From assembly GCF_033807715.1 (NCBI RefSeq), contig NC_084592.1, positions 26,511,501 to 26,575,500 of the forward strand: DNA of 64,000 nt, given 5' to 3'. The notes below the pieces were generated by a model. It did no database searches and was not told where the DNA came from. It saw only the letters and a list, made by a program, of their open reading frames with translations. Source of the DNA: Cololabis saira. Lineage: Eukaryota; Chordata; Actinopteri; Beloniformes; Belonidae. Made by a program: the position numbers and the translations under genes. This document shows positions 22,273 to 34,100 of this stretch, piece by piece; the first letter of the stretch is position 1, and every line of letters begins with the position of its first letter.

Positions 22273-25200
22273 CACTACATGGCAAGATGTTGAGCAGTTT
22301 TTGTTTGTAAAATAAATAAACAGTCAATATTCAGTATAGGAAGAGTAGTTTGTAAGATGATTTTTAAACGATATAACACAGTTTTAGTCCAAACATATCA
22401 CACATGGATGTTTGGTCAGGGGCTCTTTGCATCAGCCGTCAACGCACAGGTTCCCTTGCGGTCACTTTCAGACCCACAGGCCATTGTTTTTACAGCTGGA
22501 TGCTACCAGCCGATCTTGCACTACTTCTGCCCACAGCAATAAGTGCCTACTTATGAAAAATGTAACAAAACGAAATATGGAAATCAGGGGAGGAGTGAGA
22601 GCGGGGAAGTCACGACGACATGTTGTGTTACCATGTTGAGAAACCTTAGATTCCAAACACTGAGTTCTTGGAAGTAGCGCATGGAGCTCCGTGCCACGTA
22701 CCAGTTGGACATGAGAACAAATGCTTGTCAACATGTGCTGCTTTTCTTTTAACCATCTTTCATGCCAGATGTTTTCTGCGCTGTGGCATCTCACTCTGCT
22801 GTGCATCCTCCATTTTCAGGAAACCTGAATCTGAATGAGTCGACTTGAAGCGAGGAACGAAGAGATGGGATGGAGTTATCACTGTACCACATGTGGAGGA
22901 TCCCGTAAATCCAACACTTTTGTTCTCTGTGTCTGTATCGAAAAGAAACATCCAGAACTGGGCAACAAACGAGCTTGGCATTGTAAGGCTCCCACCTGCA
23001 CTCAGTGATGTACTGAAGGAACAGCAAAGCCTTGATGGTGCACAGACGAACCCTCTGGCAGCTGTTTTGGAGGTCTGCAGCTCGTTTGGCTTCAGCTGAG
23101 AGCAACAGAGTGAATCTGTGGTCTCCTCAGACATTCACACGCATATTCCATTTATCTGCATTTTACGCAACACTTTTGCAGAATGTATGTGTAACATGTT
23201 TCTTGTTTAATGAGCTAATGAATAAGAGAGCTACCTGTAATCCAAACATATCAGAGTTGATAAGAGAAATGTATGTACGTGGAGAACAGCGCTTAACCTG
23301 AGCTGAGCAAATCTATACATAGAACAAAGTTTACATGCTCATCTACATGGAGATGCTGTCAAATGTGAATTACAGCTATGTTGATTTAGCCATGCCACCT
23401 AAATATCTACATCAGTGTGTGTTATATCTGAAATGTTTTATCAGCCAAGTGACAAAAAATGTATACCTAAGTCAAACACAAGCCATCAAATTTCCTGCAC
23501 TGAGGAATTCTGTTAGTTTAGTAGCAATTTTCAGATTAAATGGTGAATAAAAAGCACCACAGACTTGTAACAACAGTGGATGAAAAGGCCTCTACTGTAA
23601 ATTGCTTTCAACACTTTTTTTTTTGTTGGTTGGTTTTTTGTTTTGGCTAAAACATACTGTACAAGTGAATATCAAAATCAAATGTTGCCACTCAGAAACG
23701 TAACTCTTCATTAGTGGAATCTTTACTAGAGTCAAACGTGATGACTGCAACAGTCGAAGGAAGCAGACGAGTAACGGTTACAATGTTCATGGGACTCAGT
23801 ACTCAGCCAACATTTGTATCTGGGAACCATCCGAGGCATGAAGTGGCTGGAAATTGGGGCCTCGTGTGGGAGTATAAGTAGGTTTCATGCGGGCCCCGTG
23901 TGAAATGCTCGCAGGGCTTTTGCTCTGGTAACTTGGACAGTCATTCACTTCTTGAAATTTCTCTCTCATGACTTGGGTGTGGTACCACTCACGCTCACAG
24001 CCATACCCACTGGTACACAATTTACTGAACCAAACGCCACTCTTTAATGGCATTTAAGAGCCATTTTCAGAAGATGCCTATTAAATTGCGAACAACCCCG
24101 AGGGATAACAAGTTTTTATTGCAAAACTAACACCAATCCATCACTGACATTCCTACACACATCCTTTGTTTCTCTGATTGGTTACATGCCCATCCAGTGT
24201 CCTCCAGACGTAGTATCTTTCTGCATCTGTTGGTACTGCATCCTGGGTATTTAAAAAAACAACTAAAGAAGGGGATGGTTGGCCAGGTTAATGTTCAGCT
24301 ACATGAGTGATGAATGGACATGTTTCCAAAATGGGTGTCTTTTTTGAGTCCCTCTTGGGCCAACATAAGCAAACCCAATTTAGCCATTAAGGACCCAGTC
24401 CAAACAACATTAATACAATTTTTATTTCAGATGGGCCCCCACGTTCAAATATTGGCTGGATTGTGGGAAATCCTTGTGAATGTGGTTGGGTTTTTTTTTT
24501 ATATAACCCTCTCATGTTGACACTGCATCTCTATTTTTATAGCTCGGAGGCGAAAGCCACGTACTTATTATTTTCTGTCTACTTTTCCATCCAGTCGCAG
24601 AGGAACATCTGAGTTGTCTTTGTTAATTAGAATCTCCGTTCTCCTTGCAGCTCTGTTAAGGTCTTCCTCAAAACTCGTCGGTCAGCTCAATGAGGCAGCC
24701 GGTGTCCTTGGTGATTGTCAGCCAAAGATAAGCGAGCTGTGAGCTCCAATTACACAGTTCTTTAACTCCACTTGAGGACACAAGTTGTATTAGTTAAATA
24801 ACTCTGCACAAGCACAACCAGTGTTTCACCAGACGTTCATCATGCCACCAGCTGTGGTCTCTGTTAGATATTAGTCTCACTGCAGGAATCCTGCAGAGCA
24901 AGTGTCAAGGAACTGCATGCAATTTACCTTTTCCTGCCACAGTTGAAGATGTTCATAAATGTCTAGTCGACGATGTGATTCTAACTTAGATGCAATGAAG
25001 ATCTAAGATGTAATATCAAATGCTTTTGAGCAAAACATCAGATGGATTCTAATAATCTCAAGAGTACAAATCATGATTTCATTTGTACAGCACTTACTAC
25101 TGGATGCCACTCATGAACTCTGTTCCTGACGGAGTTACGTGACTCTTTAATGTGTGCACTGATTACGTTTGAAGCATATATTTATTACAGTTACAGTGTT

Positions 25201-27480
25201 AATATCCACTTGCATGCGAACAGCCTTGGGCCTATTCTGACCACAGAAATGCACCGTATGACTCAATATCTATCATATGAAGAATTTTATTACAACAAGC
25301 AAGCAAATCTATTCTATGGATCTTGATGTGCTCCGTTGAATATTTAGTAATCATTACACATAATCTGTCACGGTTTTTTGCGTTTCATTTGTCAAACACT
25401 GAATATCTTATTTTGAAAGTGATGAGAACTGCGTTTTGCATTTGCAACATGTTTCCGCAGCAATGACATCAAGACGAAGCGGTGAGTTTTTGCTTGTAGT
25501 CTTAGTTAAACAACATCTAGTAGGTGTATTGTTGGGCATTGTTTTAATAGCTCAGGGAAAATAACAATTGTTGTCTCTGATAGATGCTGTGGAATTCATA
25601 AGTAAACCTCACTTTTATTATGTACAGCTGCTTCATTGAATGCGATGATGCAGCAGATGTCACCGCAGTGGTTTCAGTTTAGACTAGCCTACCTGGGTTC
25701 AGTGTCTTCCTCCTGTCAGCTCTTGTTGATTATTCGCTGTAAGATATTTCAACGTTGTCACTCAGTCCCTCTAGTATGTATGCTGTGTTCTTTATATTAC
25801 TGTTTTTGGTGTTATACTGTAAATGCATTCTGACATATTTAACAGTTCTAGCTGCTTTGCGATGCTTCCCCTTTATGACTACGTGTACTTGATTTATTTT
25901 TTTTCTTTAATGTGAAAATATTTGCTGAAATGCACATTGCCAAACACATCTTTGAACTTATCACATGCACAGAAAATGAATGCAACTAAATTAATTTACG
26001 GGACATTTCATGTCAACAATAGCCATAATCTTTAGGACTAAACTAAAGACAGTTTACAGTTTCACATGACGTAGAACCAACTGTAAAGTTGCACATGTCT
26101 AGTAGTATTGTTATATTCATGTATTTACCTCTTCTTTTATTTGCTTCACAGCTACATGTACTGTATACACTGGTGGTCGAAAACACAGCAAAGTTTACTG
26201 TAATGGCGACACAAACATGTAATAAATGAAACATGTAGCATCCACAGATGAGGCTAGGATCTGGAAACCGATTGGCTGCACTGATACGGGTAGACGGAGT
26301 GAGGCATCTGTGTTTCTGAAATGGCTCACGCTGTAAAGCGCCACTTTCACAAGAGTGTTGTATTTTTCTAACAGTTACTCCGATGTCCTGTATTTCTACT
26401 CGGCACCGATGAACATAACTAAACATTTATTGCACATATCATCTCTCGCTACCAACACTAACTCTTCTTCTAGATGTTTTTTCTGTTTCCAGAATCCAAT
26501 AAAAAAAAGTGATATTTTCGTGTGAAAGTCACCTTAGCATCAGAATTGCTTATTACCAATATTCTTTGTTTTATGTCAAAGGAAAAAAATAAATAAACTA
26601 TTTCAATACTTATACTAAGTTGCAGTGTGCTGTGTTTGATTGGATTCATTTGGCTGTAGAAAGAGTGTTTGCACTTGAAAAAGATGGAGAAGCAACAAGA
26701 GTGAAGGGTTGAAGTGAAATAGACTGATTTTTCAAAATAAAATGCTGGTAACACCTTACAAAGAAAGTACACATAGTTTTGCATAGTTACCGAGCAACAA
26801 ATGAGGGACAAGCGGATACGTAGTAGTTGATAATTCAAGTTTTGCTGGAATGCCTCCCAGTCGAGGTCTTTAATGTGAGAATCTATATGTGGGAGTCGTG
26901 AGCAGTTATCTGCATATCCATAATTTCATCCATGACTGTCAGTCCACATATGCAGTGATGTTTACATTCAGACCGCTATTACTGTCACAATGTGGGTTAA
27001 ATGGAGTAAGTTGTTACCAGGAAAAGTTAACACTGAAACAACAGTAGAACAACAACAAAACAATACAGAGTTTATAGGGAAAGAAACCGAGACCGAAAGA
27101 CACCATGGAACATGACACTGTTACAATCTGGACATAAAGAATGTCATGAGCCCAGTTTCTATGTGCTTTGATAAACTTAAAGAAGACAACAAACCAGGGA
27201 TTTTGTTGTTAGAAAAAACTATCTAGCAGTCATCTTTATTTTTTTTTTATTTAATTCTATACATTTTGATTCATTTAAACTAAGATGAGTTCATAGAATT
27301 GAACTGAATTCCACTGAACAACACTTTACTAATCCCTGAGGAGTGGTTATGCCGTTGAAAACGCTGGGATATTGTGTTTGTAGCTCGGCAACAGGTGAGC
27401 TGATGATGTCACATGCAGTGCCCACACAGAAGTAAACTCTCTCAGCTGACAACTTGGACAAAAGCTCACAGCCCAACAGT
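22273..27480. other. Intergenic between nckap5 and lypd1, no gene seen
   Basis: No exon with paired splice sites or a recognisable protein was found. 22640-23130 is GC-richer with overlapping open frames on both strands but no known similarity. 23800-24060 and 24310-24500 contain ATGGGCCC/GGGCCAA-type words reminiscent of a decayed teleost repeat. 24540-24960 resembles conserved noncoding DNA and is listed separately. Confidence 0.5.
24540..24960. promoter_or_regulatory. Possible conserved noncoding element
   Basis: A balanced-composition block with GTTAATTAGAATC, CCAATTACACAG, TTAGTTAAATAAC, an ACCAGCTGTGG E-box and CATGCAATTTACC. It is free of open frames and repeat ends and sits between nckap5 and lypd1, a gene-poor block where long-range enhancers are expected. 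Inferred from composition only. Confidence 0.25.
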
Positions 27481-27800
27481 TTAAAGGAGCATGAGGCAGG
27501 ATTTATGAAAAAAATTCATATACGTTTTAAGTTTTCTAGTAATAATGTCAGATGAAGCGTTCCAAACCAAAAAAGAATGATTCCTCTAGTGTATCTCTCC
27601 GTTGCCTTGAACAGGCTGTGTGCTGCAAAATGTGCTTCAATTCAGGGCCCGAATTTCCCGCGCTGGGCTGCGGATGTGACGTCACATGACGCTGCATGCG
27701 CGTTCTCCCCGTTCTCCCGTGCCGGCTTCGCTGTTGGCTGCAGTACCCCCGACGGCCGTCGTGGCGAAGGGTGGCGCTAATGAGTCTCATTTCTCATGAC
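27481..27800. repeat. CpG-rich partial DNA-transposon-like repeat
   Basis: It starts AAAGGAGCATGAGGCAGG, which I associate with the terminal sequence of a teleost non-autonomous DNA transposon. It becomes strongly CpG-rich (GATGTGACGTCACATGACG, ATGCGCGTTCTCC, GACGGCCGTCGTGGCG). The matching opposite terminus is not seen before the next element begins at about 27800, so it appears truncated. It includes a palindromic CRE-like TGACGTCA. Confidence 0.45.
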
Positions 27801-28330
27801 TCTTTTGAAGTCTGAACAGTCCCAAACCGCATGAGATCCGATTTTTGCAAACCAGATGGAAACCACCTCCGGGAGGTAGTTTCATATCGCATTTGGGCAG
27901 ATGCGTCTCAGTCTGAACAGCTCCAAACACTCAGATCGGTTTTGACTGTCCGTGACGTCACTCTACGCGACGCCAGACCAGACCCATGCGCCAAACCACC
28001 CGCCCATTTCGAGTTGTGGAGCTACGTTACAGGTATGGAGCAGTCGGAAGATGCCGAAAACAGCAGTCCTTGGACAGAGGAAGAAACAAAATGCGCAGTT
28101 GTTGCAATTACATGACATCACACAATACACGCGCTGGGTGACGCCTCCACTCCAACGTCGTTGCTACGGCAACCCGTCAGATCAGTCAATGATGTGGCCC
28201 AGTCTGAACAGAGCCAGATGTGATTTGGACACTTGCTAAAAACAGTGTGGACAGTCCGCCCTGAAAATCGGATATGAGAAGGAATCAGATATATATCAGA
28301 TTTGCCTGCAGTCTGAACGCGGCCTTTAAC
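27801..28330 (+). mobile_element. Harbinger-like element with Myb/SANT remnant
   Basis: A CpG-rich 0.5-kb element carrying four direct copies of AGTCTGAAC (near 27808, 27911, 28202, 28312). It ends in CAGTCTGAACGCGGCCTTTAA, the inverted form of a GGCCGCGTTCAGACTG terminus I associate with teleost PIF/Harbinger-like elements. From ATG 28035 a short frame contains SSPWTEEETKCAVVAIT, resembling the first helix of the Myb/SANT-like domain in the accessory protein of Harbinger transposons, followed at once by a stop. The transposase is absent and the left terminus is unclear. Confidence 0.55.
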
Positions 28331-28783
28331 ATCCAGGGTGCAGAGGCACTCCTTCACCGTAACGTGTCCAGGATTACAGCTTCTGTTATTATAAAAAAGC
28401 ATCCGTCCATGCATTCCTGTATTTCACAGTTCAGCAATGTTCGCTTCCTTAGCATGTGACGTTTCCACTGGTGTGTCAGAATAAGCAACTGAGTCAATAG
28501 CTTGATTACAGAAAATGTATAGGTAGCCTAATACTCCAATCAGAAAAATAAAATGTAAAAAATACTTTAAAGGGAAGCAATGTAGCTCATTCAGAATGAA
28601 TAAGAATTTACTTTTAATCAGATCAGCATGGGAGCTGTAGGCCTTTTGCAGATCTTGGAAAGATTATATTGCTGAACATTTTGGGGCAAAAGTGTATTCA
28701 CAGTCCTCCATTCCTGGTCCGTGCAGTAAAAGAGACATTCCTCCCTCACAAATCTTTTCCTTGCAGGCCAGCTGTATACATGT
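28331..28783. other. Intergenic, nothing identified
   Basis: AT-rich spacer between the Harbinger-like element and the L2 3' end. No open frame or repeat terminus was recognised. Confidence 0.4.
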
Positions 28784-29567
28784 ATGATCTCCTCCTGGAT
28801 CAGTCACCAAGTGAACAGAACTGTGAGGATCCACTTTCAGTCAAAACAGGTTTCTAGGATGGCTTTCTTCCATCTCACTAATATTTCAAAAATTAGGAAC
28901 ATCCTTTCCCATTTCGTTGCAGAAAAACTAATACAGGCATTTGTTAGATCCAGGTTGGACTACTGGAAAGCCATTTCACCTGGACGTCCAAATAATTCTA
29001 TCAAAATGCAGCTGCCAGAATTCTGACCGGTACTGCCAAGAGAGATCACACCACCCCTCCTTTAGCTTCACTGCACGTTCAGTTTTGAATTCAATTCAAA
29101 ATTCTTTTAACGACATATAAATCTTTAAAAGGCCTGGCCCCATCTTATCTTAAAGGCTTCATTGTTTCATATCAACCTACCAGAGCACTCCGGTCTCAGT
29201 CTGCTGGTTTACTCACGGTTCCCACAGCGTCCAAGTCCAGAATAGAAGGAAGAGCTTTTCGTTTTCAAGCTCCTTCCCAGTGGAGACAGCTACCAGTCTC
29301 GGTACAAAACGCTGACTCCGTCATGGCTTGTAACTCTAAACCTGAAGACCTTCCTCGTTGATGGAGCCTATGGTTGATTTTAATGTTTCAACTAGTTTTA
29401 CTATACGTATTAATAAATACTATACTTTATGTGCTTATGTATTGTATCATTGTTTCAAACTGTGATTATTTTTATTTGTCATCTGTTGTTCTTTTATTCT
29501 GTAAAGCACTTTGAGTTGCACTTGTGTTTGATAGGTGAAGTATAAATAAAGCTGAATTGAATTCAAA
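28784..29567 (+). mobile_element. L2-clade LINE 3' end
   Basis: The plus-strand translation, across several frameshifts, gives AFFHLTNISKIRNILSHF, AEKLIQAFVRSRLDYWKA, then KSLKGLAPSYLKG-like, TRALRSQSAGLLTVP and a Lys/Ser-rich C terminus. These are the conserved C-terminal blocks of teleost L2 LINE proteins. It finishes with the 3' UTR signature GTAAAGCACTTTGAGTTGCA and ends ATAAAGCTGAATTGAATTC, the ATTGAATTG-type 3' tail of the clade. It is a 5'-truncated dead copy in the orientation opposite to the piece at 21740. Confidence 0.92.
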
Positions 29568-31199
29568 ATGAGTCCTACATGCTGCTTAAGTAGAAATATA
29601 AACACAAAAATCTGTTAATCTTCTTCAGCAATCCAAGGCATGAATTGTGATTGAATGCTTTCCCAAACTTAAACATCCCAGGTTACTGGATCAAAGAGAC
29701 TTTAAAAGCTCTAATCAGAATGATTTCAATAAGACTGAAAGAAATCCATGCAAAGCTTGTTAGCATCTTCTCGCGTTTACTTACACAATGAATGAGATTA
29801 AGCCCTGAAGAACAGGCGCTGTAAAGACGACAAAAACTTTTACAATGGAATAAGATGAACAAGCAGCCTCTCACGAAGGATCTGGTTTCCTCCAACATTG
29901 TGCACTTTCTGCTTTCGGAATAAAAGTTTTCCACTTTTTGGAATAAATGACTTCCTTTTTATATAAAAATACTATTTAAATAACAGTTTTTAATGTTTCC
30001 CTCACATATCAATTTTATTTTGGGCATTTTTGTTGACTTTCGCTTTCAAGATGTTGACTACACTTTATGTGCATGATCTGATCAGGATCCGCCATTACTG
30101 ATCAGTGATGTTTTAAAATGCATAATGCTTCCCAGTGTGTTATTTGTCAAGTCTGGCTACAGCCAGACACTGTCACACTGTACTGACGTCTCACAGCCAT
30201 CTCCAAAGGTACAGAATGTACCAAAGCAATCGTGGTGAAGCGGGATTTCTTTATGGTAAAAGTCAGTCAAGAGCCACTATAAAAAAAAACAACAATATTC
30301 CAGTATATATATTCCAATATAAACAAACAACAGTCATATTGATCCTGCTCCACCTTAACACAATTCTGGTAGTCTTTTACTGATACTGGTCAAGCAGCTA
30401 CAGTCCAACTTCTGGATTAATAAAGCAATAAATGCATCTATATAAGGAAAGTTTACCTCTTCAGTTGTTTGACATTTAATTTCAAAGTAAAAAGCTCCTT
30501 TGTAGTTTTTTAAATCCTCTTATTCGTTAAAATGTATTGTGACTCATCATTTGATAATCTAAAGTGACCAAAGAAGGGATTCATATCATTTAATTATACC
30601 ATAACGTTTAATTAACTGAGTTTCAAAGAAAATGATTAACAAAATAAATAACAAGCAACTTTGATGCAGTCCATACTCTACTTTCCACCAACTCACCTGT
30701 TGAAATTGATCATCCAGAGGCTGAAAGGAGTTTGGACAGAGGACTAAAATCATCTCCTCAGAGAGGAATGACAAAGATGAGGCTCTGTGTGACCTTTCTT
30801 CACTGTAGTTCTTTCTCATGTAGGTTTTCTCTGCACTAAAATCCTGCTACTCTTCATGTGTCAGGGACTCATACACAGTCCTAATGACTTTGTAAAGAAG
30901 GGGTTGGTGTTGCGTCGGCTCAGCAATGAGCCCCATATTTGTAAAGCTGAGTTGAGCAGCTACTGTTGAACGTGAATGTGTGCATTTGCTTCATGAGAAC
31001 TCTTAAAAACTGATGACCTTTACACGTGCCTTATAACCAAATCCTTTATAGAGGGATTTTGCTCCGTCATGCTGAACTAAAGTGTCTACTTCCAACACAG
31101 AAGCGATTACAATAGTTTGTGTCTTCACTGAGCATGCACAGTGTCGCAGGACAAAGTAAGTGAATCTGGAGTTAATAGCGGTTCTTTTGACAGGTCTCG
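29568..31199. other. Intergenic, nothing identified
   Basis: AT-rich DNA without exon-like frames. The small frames at 29683-29934 and 30586-30819 (minus) lack any recognisable content. It may include old repeat sequence adjoining the Tc1 fossil. Confidence 0.4.
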
Positions 31200-31610
31200 A
31201 TCAGAGCTGCTCAATGTTCAGGGGGAGGTTTTTGACCATTCCTCTTTACCGACCTGCTTCAGAACACAGACACATTTGCAGCATGTTTTAGGTTAACAGT
31301 TTTCATCTTACAGTCTGAAATCTGACTGGACCACTGTAAGATTTCGGATTGGATTTACCTCAGTGCTTAGGGTAAGTGGCAGGCATCTCCCCTGACATTA
31401 TACTGTAGGATATTTTGGTAAACTTGGGAATTCATTTCCCCTCAGTGATGGTAAATATTACAGGTCCTGGAGCAGTGAAGCATGCTCTAATCATGATCCT
31501 CCCTCCACCATGCTTCGTAATTAAGATGATCTTTTGATGTTATATACTTAGTGCATGATGAATGATGTGCAACCGCTGGACCATAGTATAGCTATATTTT
31601 TTCAAAAGAG
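31200..31610 (-). mobile_element. Decayed Tc1/mariner transposon (minus-strand transposase)
   Basis: On the minus strand, frame fragments include TKHGGGRIMIRACFTAPG, the degenerate form of the KHGGGS-MVWGCF block near the second catalytic Asp region of Tc1 transposases, followed by a segment like the QRILE region. The plus strand shows the familiar TTTGACCATTCCTCTTTACCGACCTGCTTC-type words of this family. Stops and frameshifts are frequent and neither terminus is clear, so the outer limits are approximate. Confidence 0.7.
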
Positions 31611-31965
31611 ACCTGGAATCCACTGAAGCCTGGAGGATGTGTGTGTACCATGACAGAGACACTTTGCTTCCAGTTTCCATGGAATCAGCAGCAGTCTCAA
31701 AACACTGCATGCCACCACCATGATGGAGATTGTTAGAGAGATTCTGTCACACGAACACACACAAAAACACCCCATTAAACTGTCTCTCCACCTTTGAATT
31801 GGAAACACAGTAAAGTTTGCAAATGACCATCACCATCAAGTAAAATAATAAGTATGAGAATAATACGGAGGAAAGTAGGTTCAGCTCTGTCAAATCACGT
31901 GGTATATTGCCATGCTCACGCAGCAGCCGCAGGAGAAGAGGCTGTGATCGGGTGGAGAGTCAAGG

Positions 31966-32066
31966 TTGATTTATGGTCTCGCGTTACACCAACGCAGACC
32001 CTACGCCGTACGCTACGCCGTAACCGGCGTACGCTCTGCGTCGATTTAACGCAGGAGCATAATTCA
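31966..32066. mobile_element. Hairpin MITE immediately upstream of lypd1
   Basis: This ~100-bp CpG-rich palindrome-like block has left arm ATTTATGGTCTCGCGTTA and right arm TAACGCAGGAGCATAATT, which are imperfect inverted repeats. The interior arms are ACGCAGACC...ACGCCGTACG and CGGCGTACGCTCTGCGT. It resembles short teleost hairpin MITEs containing CTACGCCGTA. It ends about 100 bp before the lypd1 start codon, so it is in the promoter or 5' UTR. Clear target duplications are not visible. Confidence 0.65.
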
Positions 32067-32167
32067 GGCTTCAGCATCATGCCAGGCTGCCAGCTGCCGC
32101 GTGTGTGCGCACCTCGGAATTTGCGCACACCCATCTGTTTCTGCTCGGAGTCACACCAAAGCGAACG

Positions 32168-32216
32168 ATGCAGCTCTTAACCGTCTCAACTTTGCTCTTG
32201 TCTTTCTTCAGCTCAG
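32168..32216 (+). CDS. lypd1: lypd1 exon 1 (start codon and signal peptide)
   Basis: The ATG at 32168 starts MQLLTVSTLLLSFFSS, a typical hydrophobic signal-peptide core. The exon ends at 32216 with one base of a split Gly codon before donor GTAGGA. Exon 2 supplies the other two bases, giving G-LALQIQCYQC, the mature N terminus known for LYPD1. The upstream region is CpG-rich (CGCACCTCGGAATTTGCGCACAC), as expected near a promoter. The start is the only ATG in frame with good signal-peptide context. Confidence 0.88.
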
Positions 32217-33968
32217 GTAGGAAACCACCGCTTTCACCCTCATCACTCGGCAGGGATTCATTAGGCTGCGGGTTTGACACCCAAACTTCCCAAAGACGCT
32301 CGTTTTGGGGATCGGGAGATATTTGTGCCGTGAACGGTGAAGCTGGTGGTTCAGTGTGCATTTACCTTTCTTTCTCCTTGAATATAACCAAACTGTTAAT
32401 TTCTAATTCATGCAATTATGAATTGCTCTTGTATTAGCCTATTACTGTTATTATTTACTAAGTTATTAAGTATGTGCCACACCTGTGTGTCTAAACCCCC
32501 GCGGTGGCACTGCGCTCCTACGCGCAGGAAACGATCCAGGTAAGTTTTTGTAAAAAACTGCAAATCAACAACTCTGACTCCAATCTTACTTTACTCTGAC
32601 ATCCGAAATGTGCCTGCGAAGCGTTGTGTGATTTTCTACAGTAATCACGGTGATTTCATTTGCTGTACGTCTGTTTTGAAGCGTGCTTATTGGGTTAGTC
32701 TCGATGGCATCCAAAAGTAACAACTGAGCAATAAATAGTCATAATAATGATCTGCACGGAAGCCTGCTAGTAAAAGTTCTGCCTCCATAGCTGAATTTTA
32801 TTGCTGATGCACACTCAGGTGTTTGTGTTTATTAGGGTTTATGTCACTGTTGTAACATTTTCACTATGGTCACAACATCGGCACACCTGTTTTGTTGTAC
32901 ATGTTCTTGATATCTCAATCATGCTGACAGAGCACATCAGTCACTTTCATCTTTAACACACAGTTACAGCTTCATTTAAATGGAAGCACTGTCATCCTGC
33001 AACTAAAAAATACCCATCAGGGTGAGGATGTTTCACAATGGTCATGGTTACCAGAACGTTTTCATAAAACGCCAATCAAATGTTTGGCTGTAATTGTATG
33101 AAGTAATTTTAAATAGCTTGTTTGACATCAACTATGGTGTTATCTTAATTTTATTTTACTAATTTCCTACATTTTTATCTTGTTCATCAAATTTTGTTTC
33201 CTAACTTCTGTCTCTACTGCTGTGGCTTTCAGAGGAAAACTGTAACCTCTGCCATGTAAAAACATTATTCAAAGCAGTGCATTCAAAACAATTACTCTTC
33301 CCTTTGAAATAAAGCAGCAGTAAGAAATAATACAAGTAGGCAAAATGTCAATGATTACCCAACATCTACACATCTCAACTTCCACTGACGCTGTATGTTT
33401 CACTGACTATTAAACACATGATAATTAAAGAAAGTTGATTCTGATGAAAAGAGCAGAATAACATGTGAAGATGTACCACATGATAACCTGCCCTAATGCA
33501 TAAGAAGATGTTCAAACTAGCAGGACAGTGTTTGATTTATTAACCTGAATTCAACAATGATCGCTGGTCACTGAAAGTGACCTAGATGCATTTCTAGTGC
33601 TTCTTGAAAACCTGTTTGCTCTTCTCTCCATATAAATGAGTACTCTAGAGGACACTTGGTAAGGAGAGTTTGCTGTAAGAAAATCAGTTATGCTGCAGAA
33701 ACAGACAAATATGTGCTATCAAAGGATTGCATGATGAAACTTTGTGACAACAAGCTGCTAAGATAAATGGGCCAGCGGCAGCACAAACACAGCCAGATGA
33801 CTGAACATATCTGTCACATCAATTTGAAATGGAGCAGATGTCGAGTCAGAAGTCGTTCAAAAAGTGAAACTTAATTTCACTTCAGATCAAATACATATGT
33901 GTGAGACAGAGCTGAATAAGTATTCATGCATGAACTATGCACTAGTATGCACTGTGCGTGTGTTGCAG

Positions 33969-34100
33969 GGCTGGCTCTTCAGATTCAGTGTTACCAGTGT
34001 GAGGAGATGACACACGACTGCTCCACACCAGAGTTCATTGTCAACTGCACCGTCAATGTGCAGGACATGTGCCAGAAGGAGGTTCTAGTGAAGGATGATG
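33969..34100 (+). CDS. lypd1: lypd1 exon 2 (first half of Ly6/uPAR domain)
   Basis: This 132-nt exon has acceptor GTGTTGCAG and donor GTAAGT. It encodes LALQIQCYQCEEMTHDC, STPEFIVNCTVNVQDMC and QKEVLVKDD, nearly identical to vertebrate LYPD1. It includes the CxxC opening of the three-finger fold and an N-glycosylation sequon (NCT). It enters and leaves in phase 1 and joins both partners cleanly. Family knowledge: LYPD1 (Lynx2) is a GPI-anchored neuronal protein that modulates nicotinic acetylcholine receptors. The read-through frame to about 34234 is intronic. Confidence 0.97.

Noticed and set aside
22136..22327. Arg-Glu repeat protein on the minus strand
   Set aside because: Artefact of the CT microsatellite.
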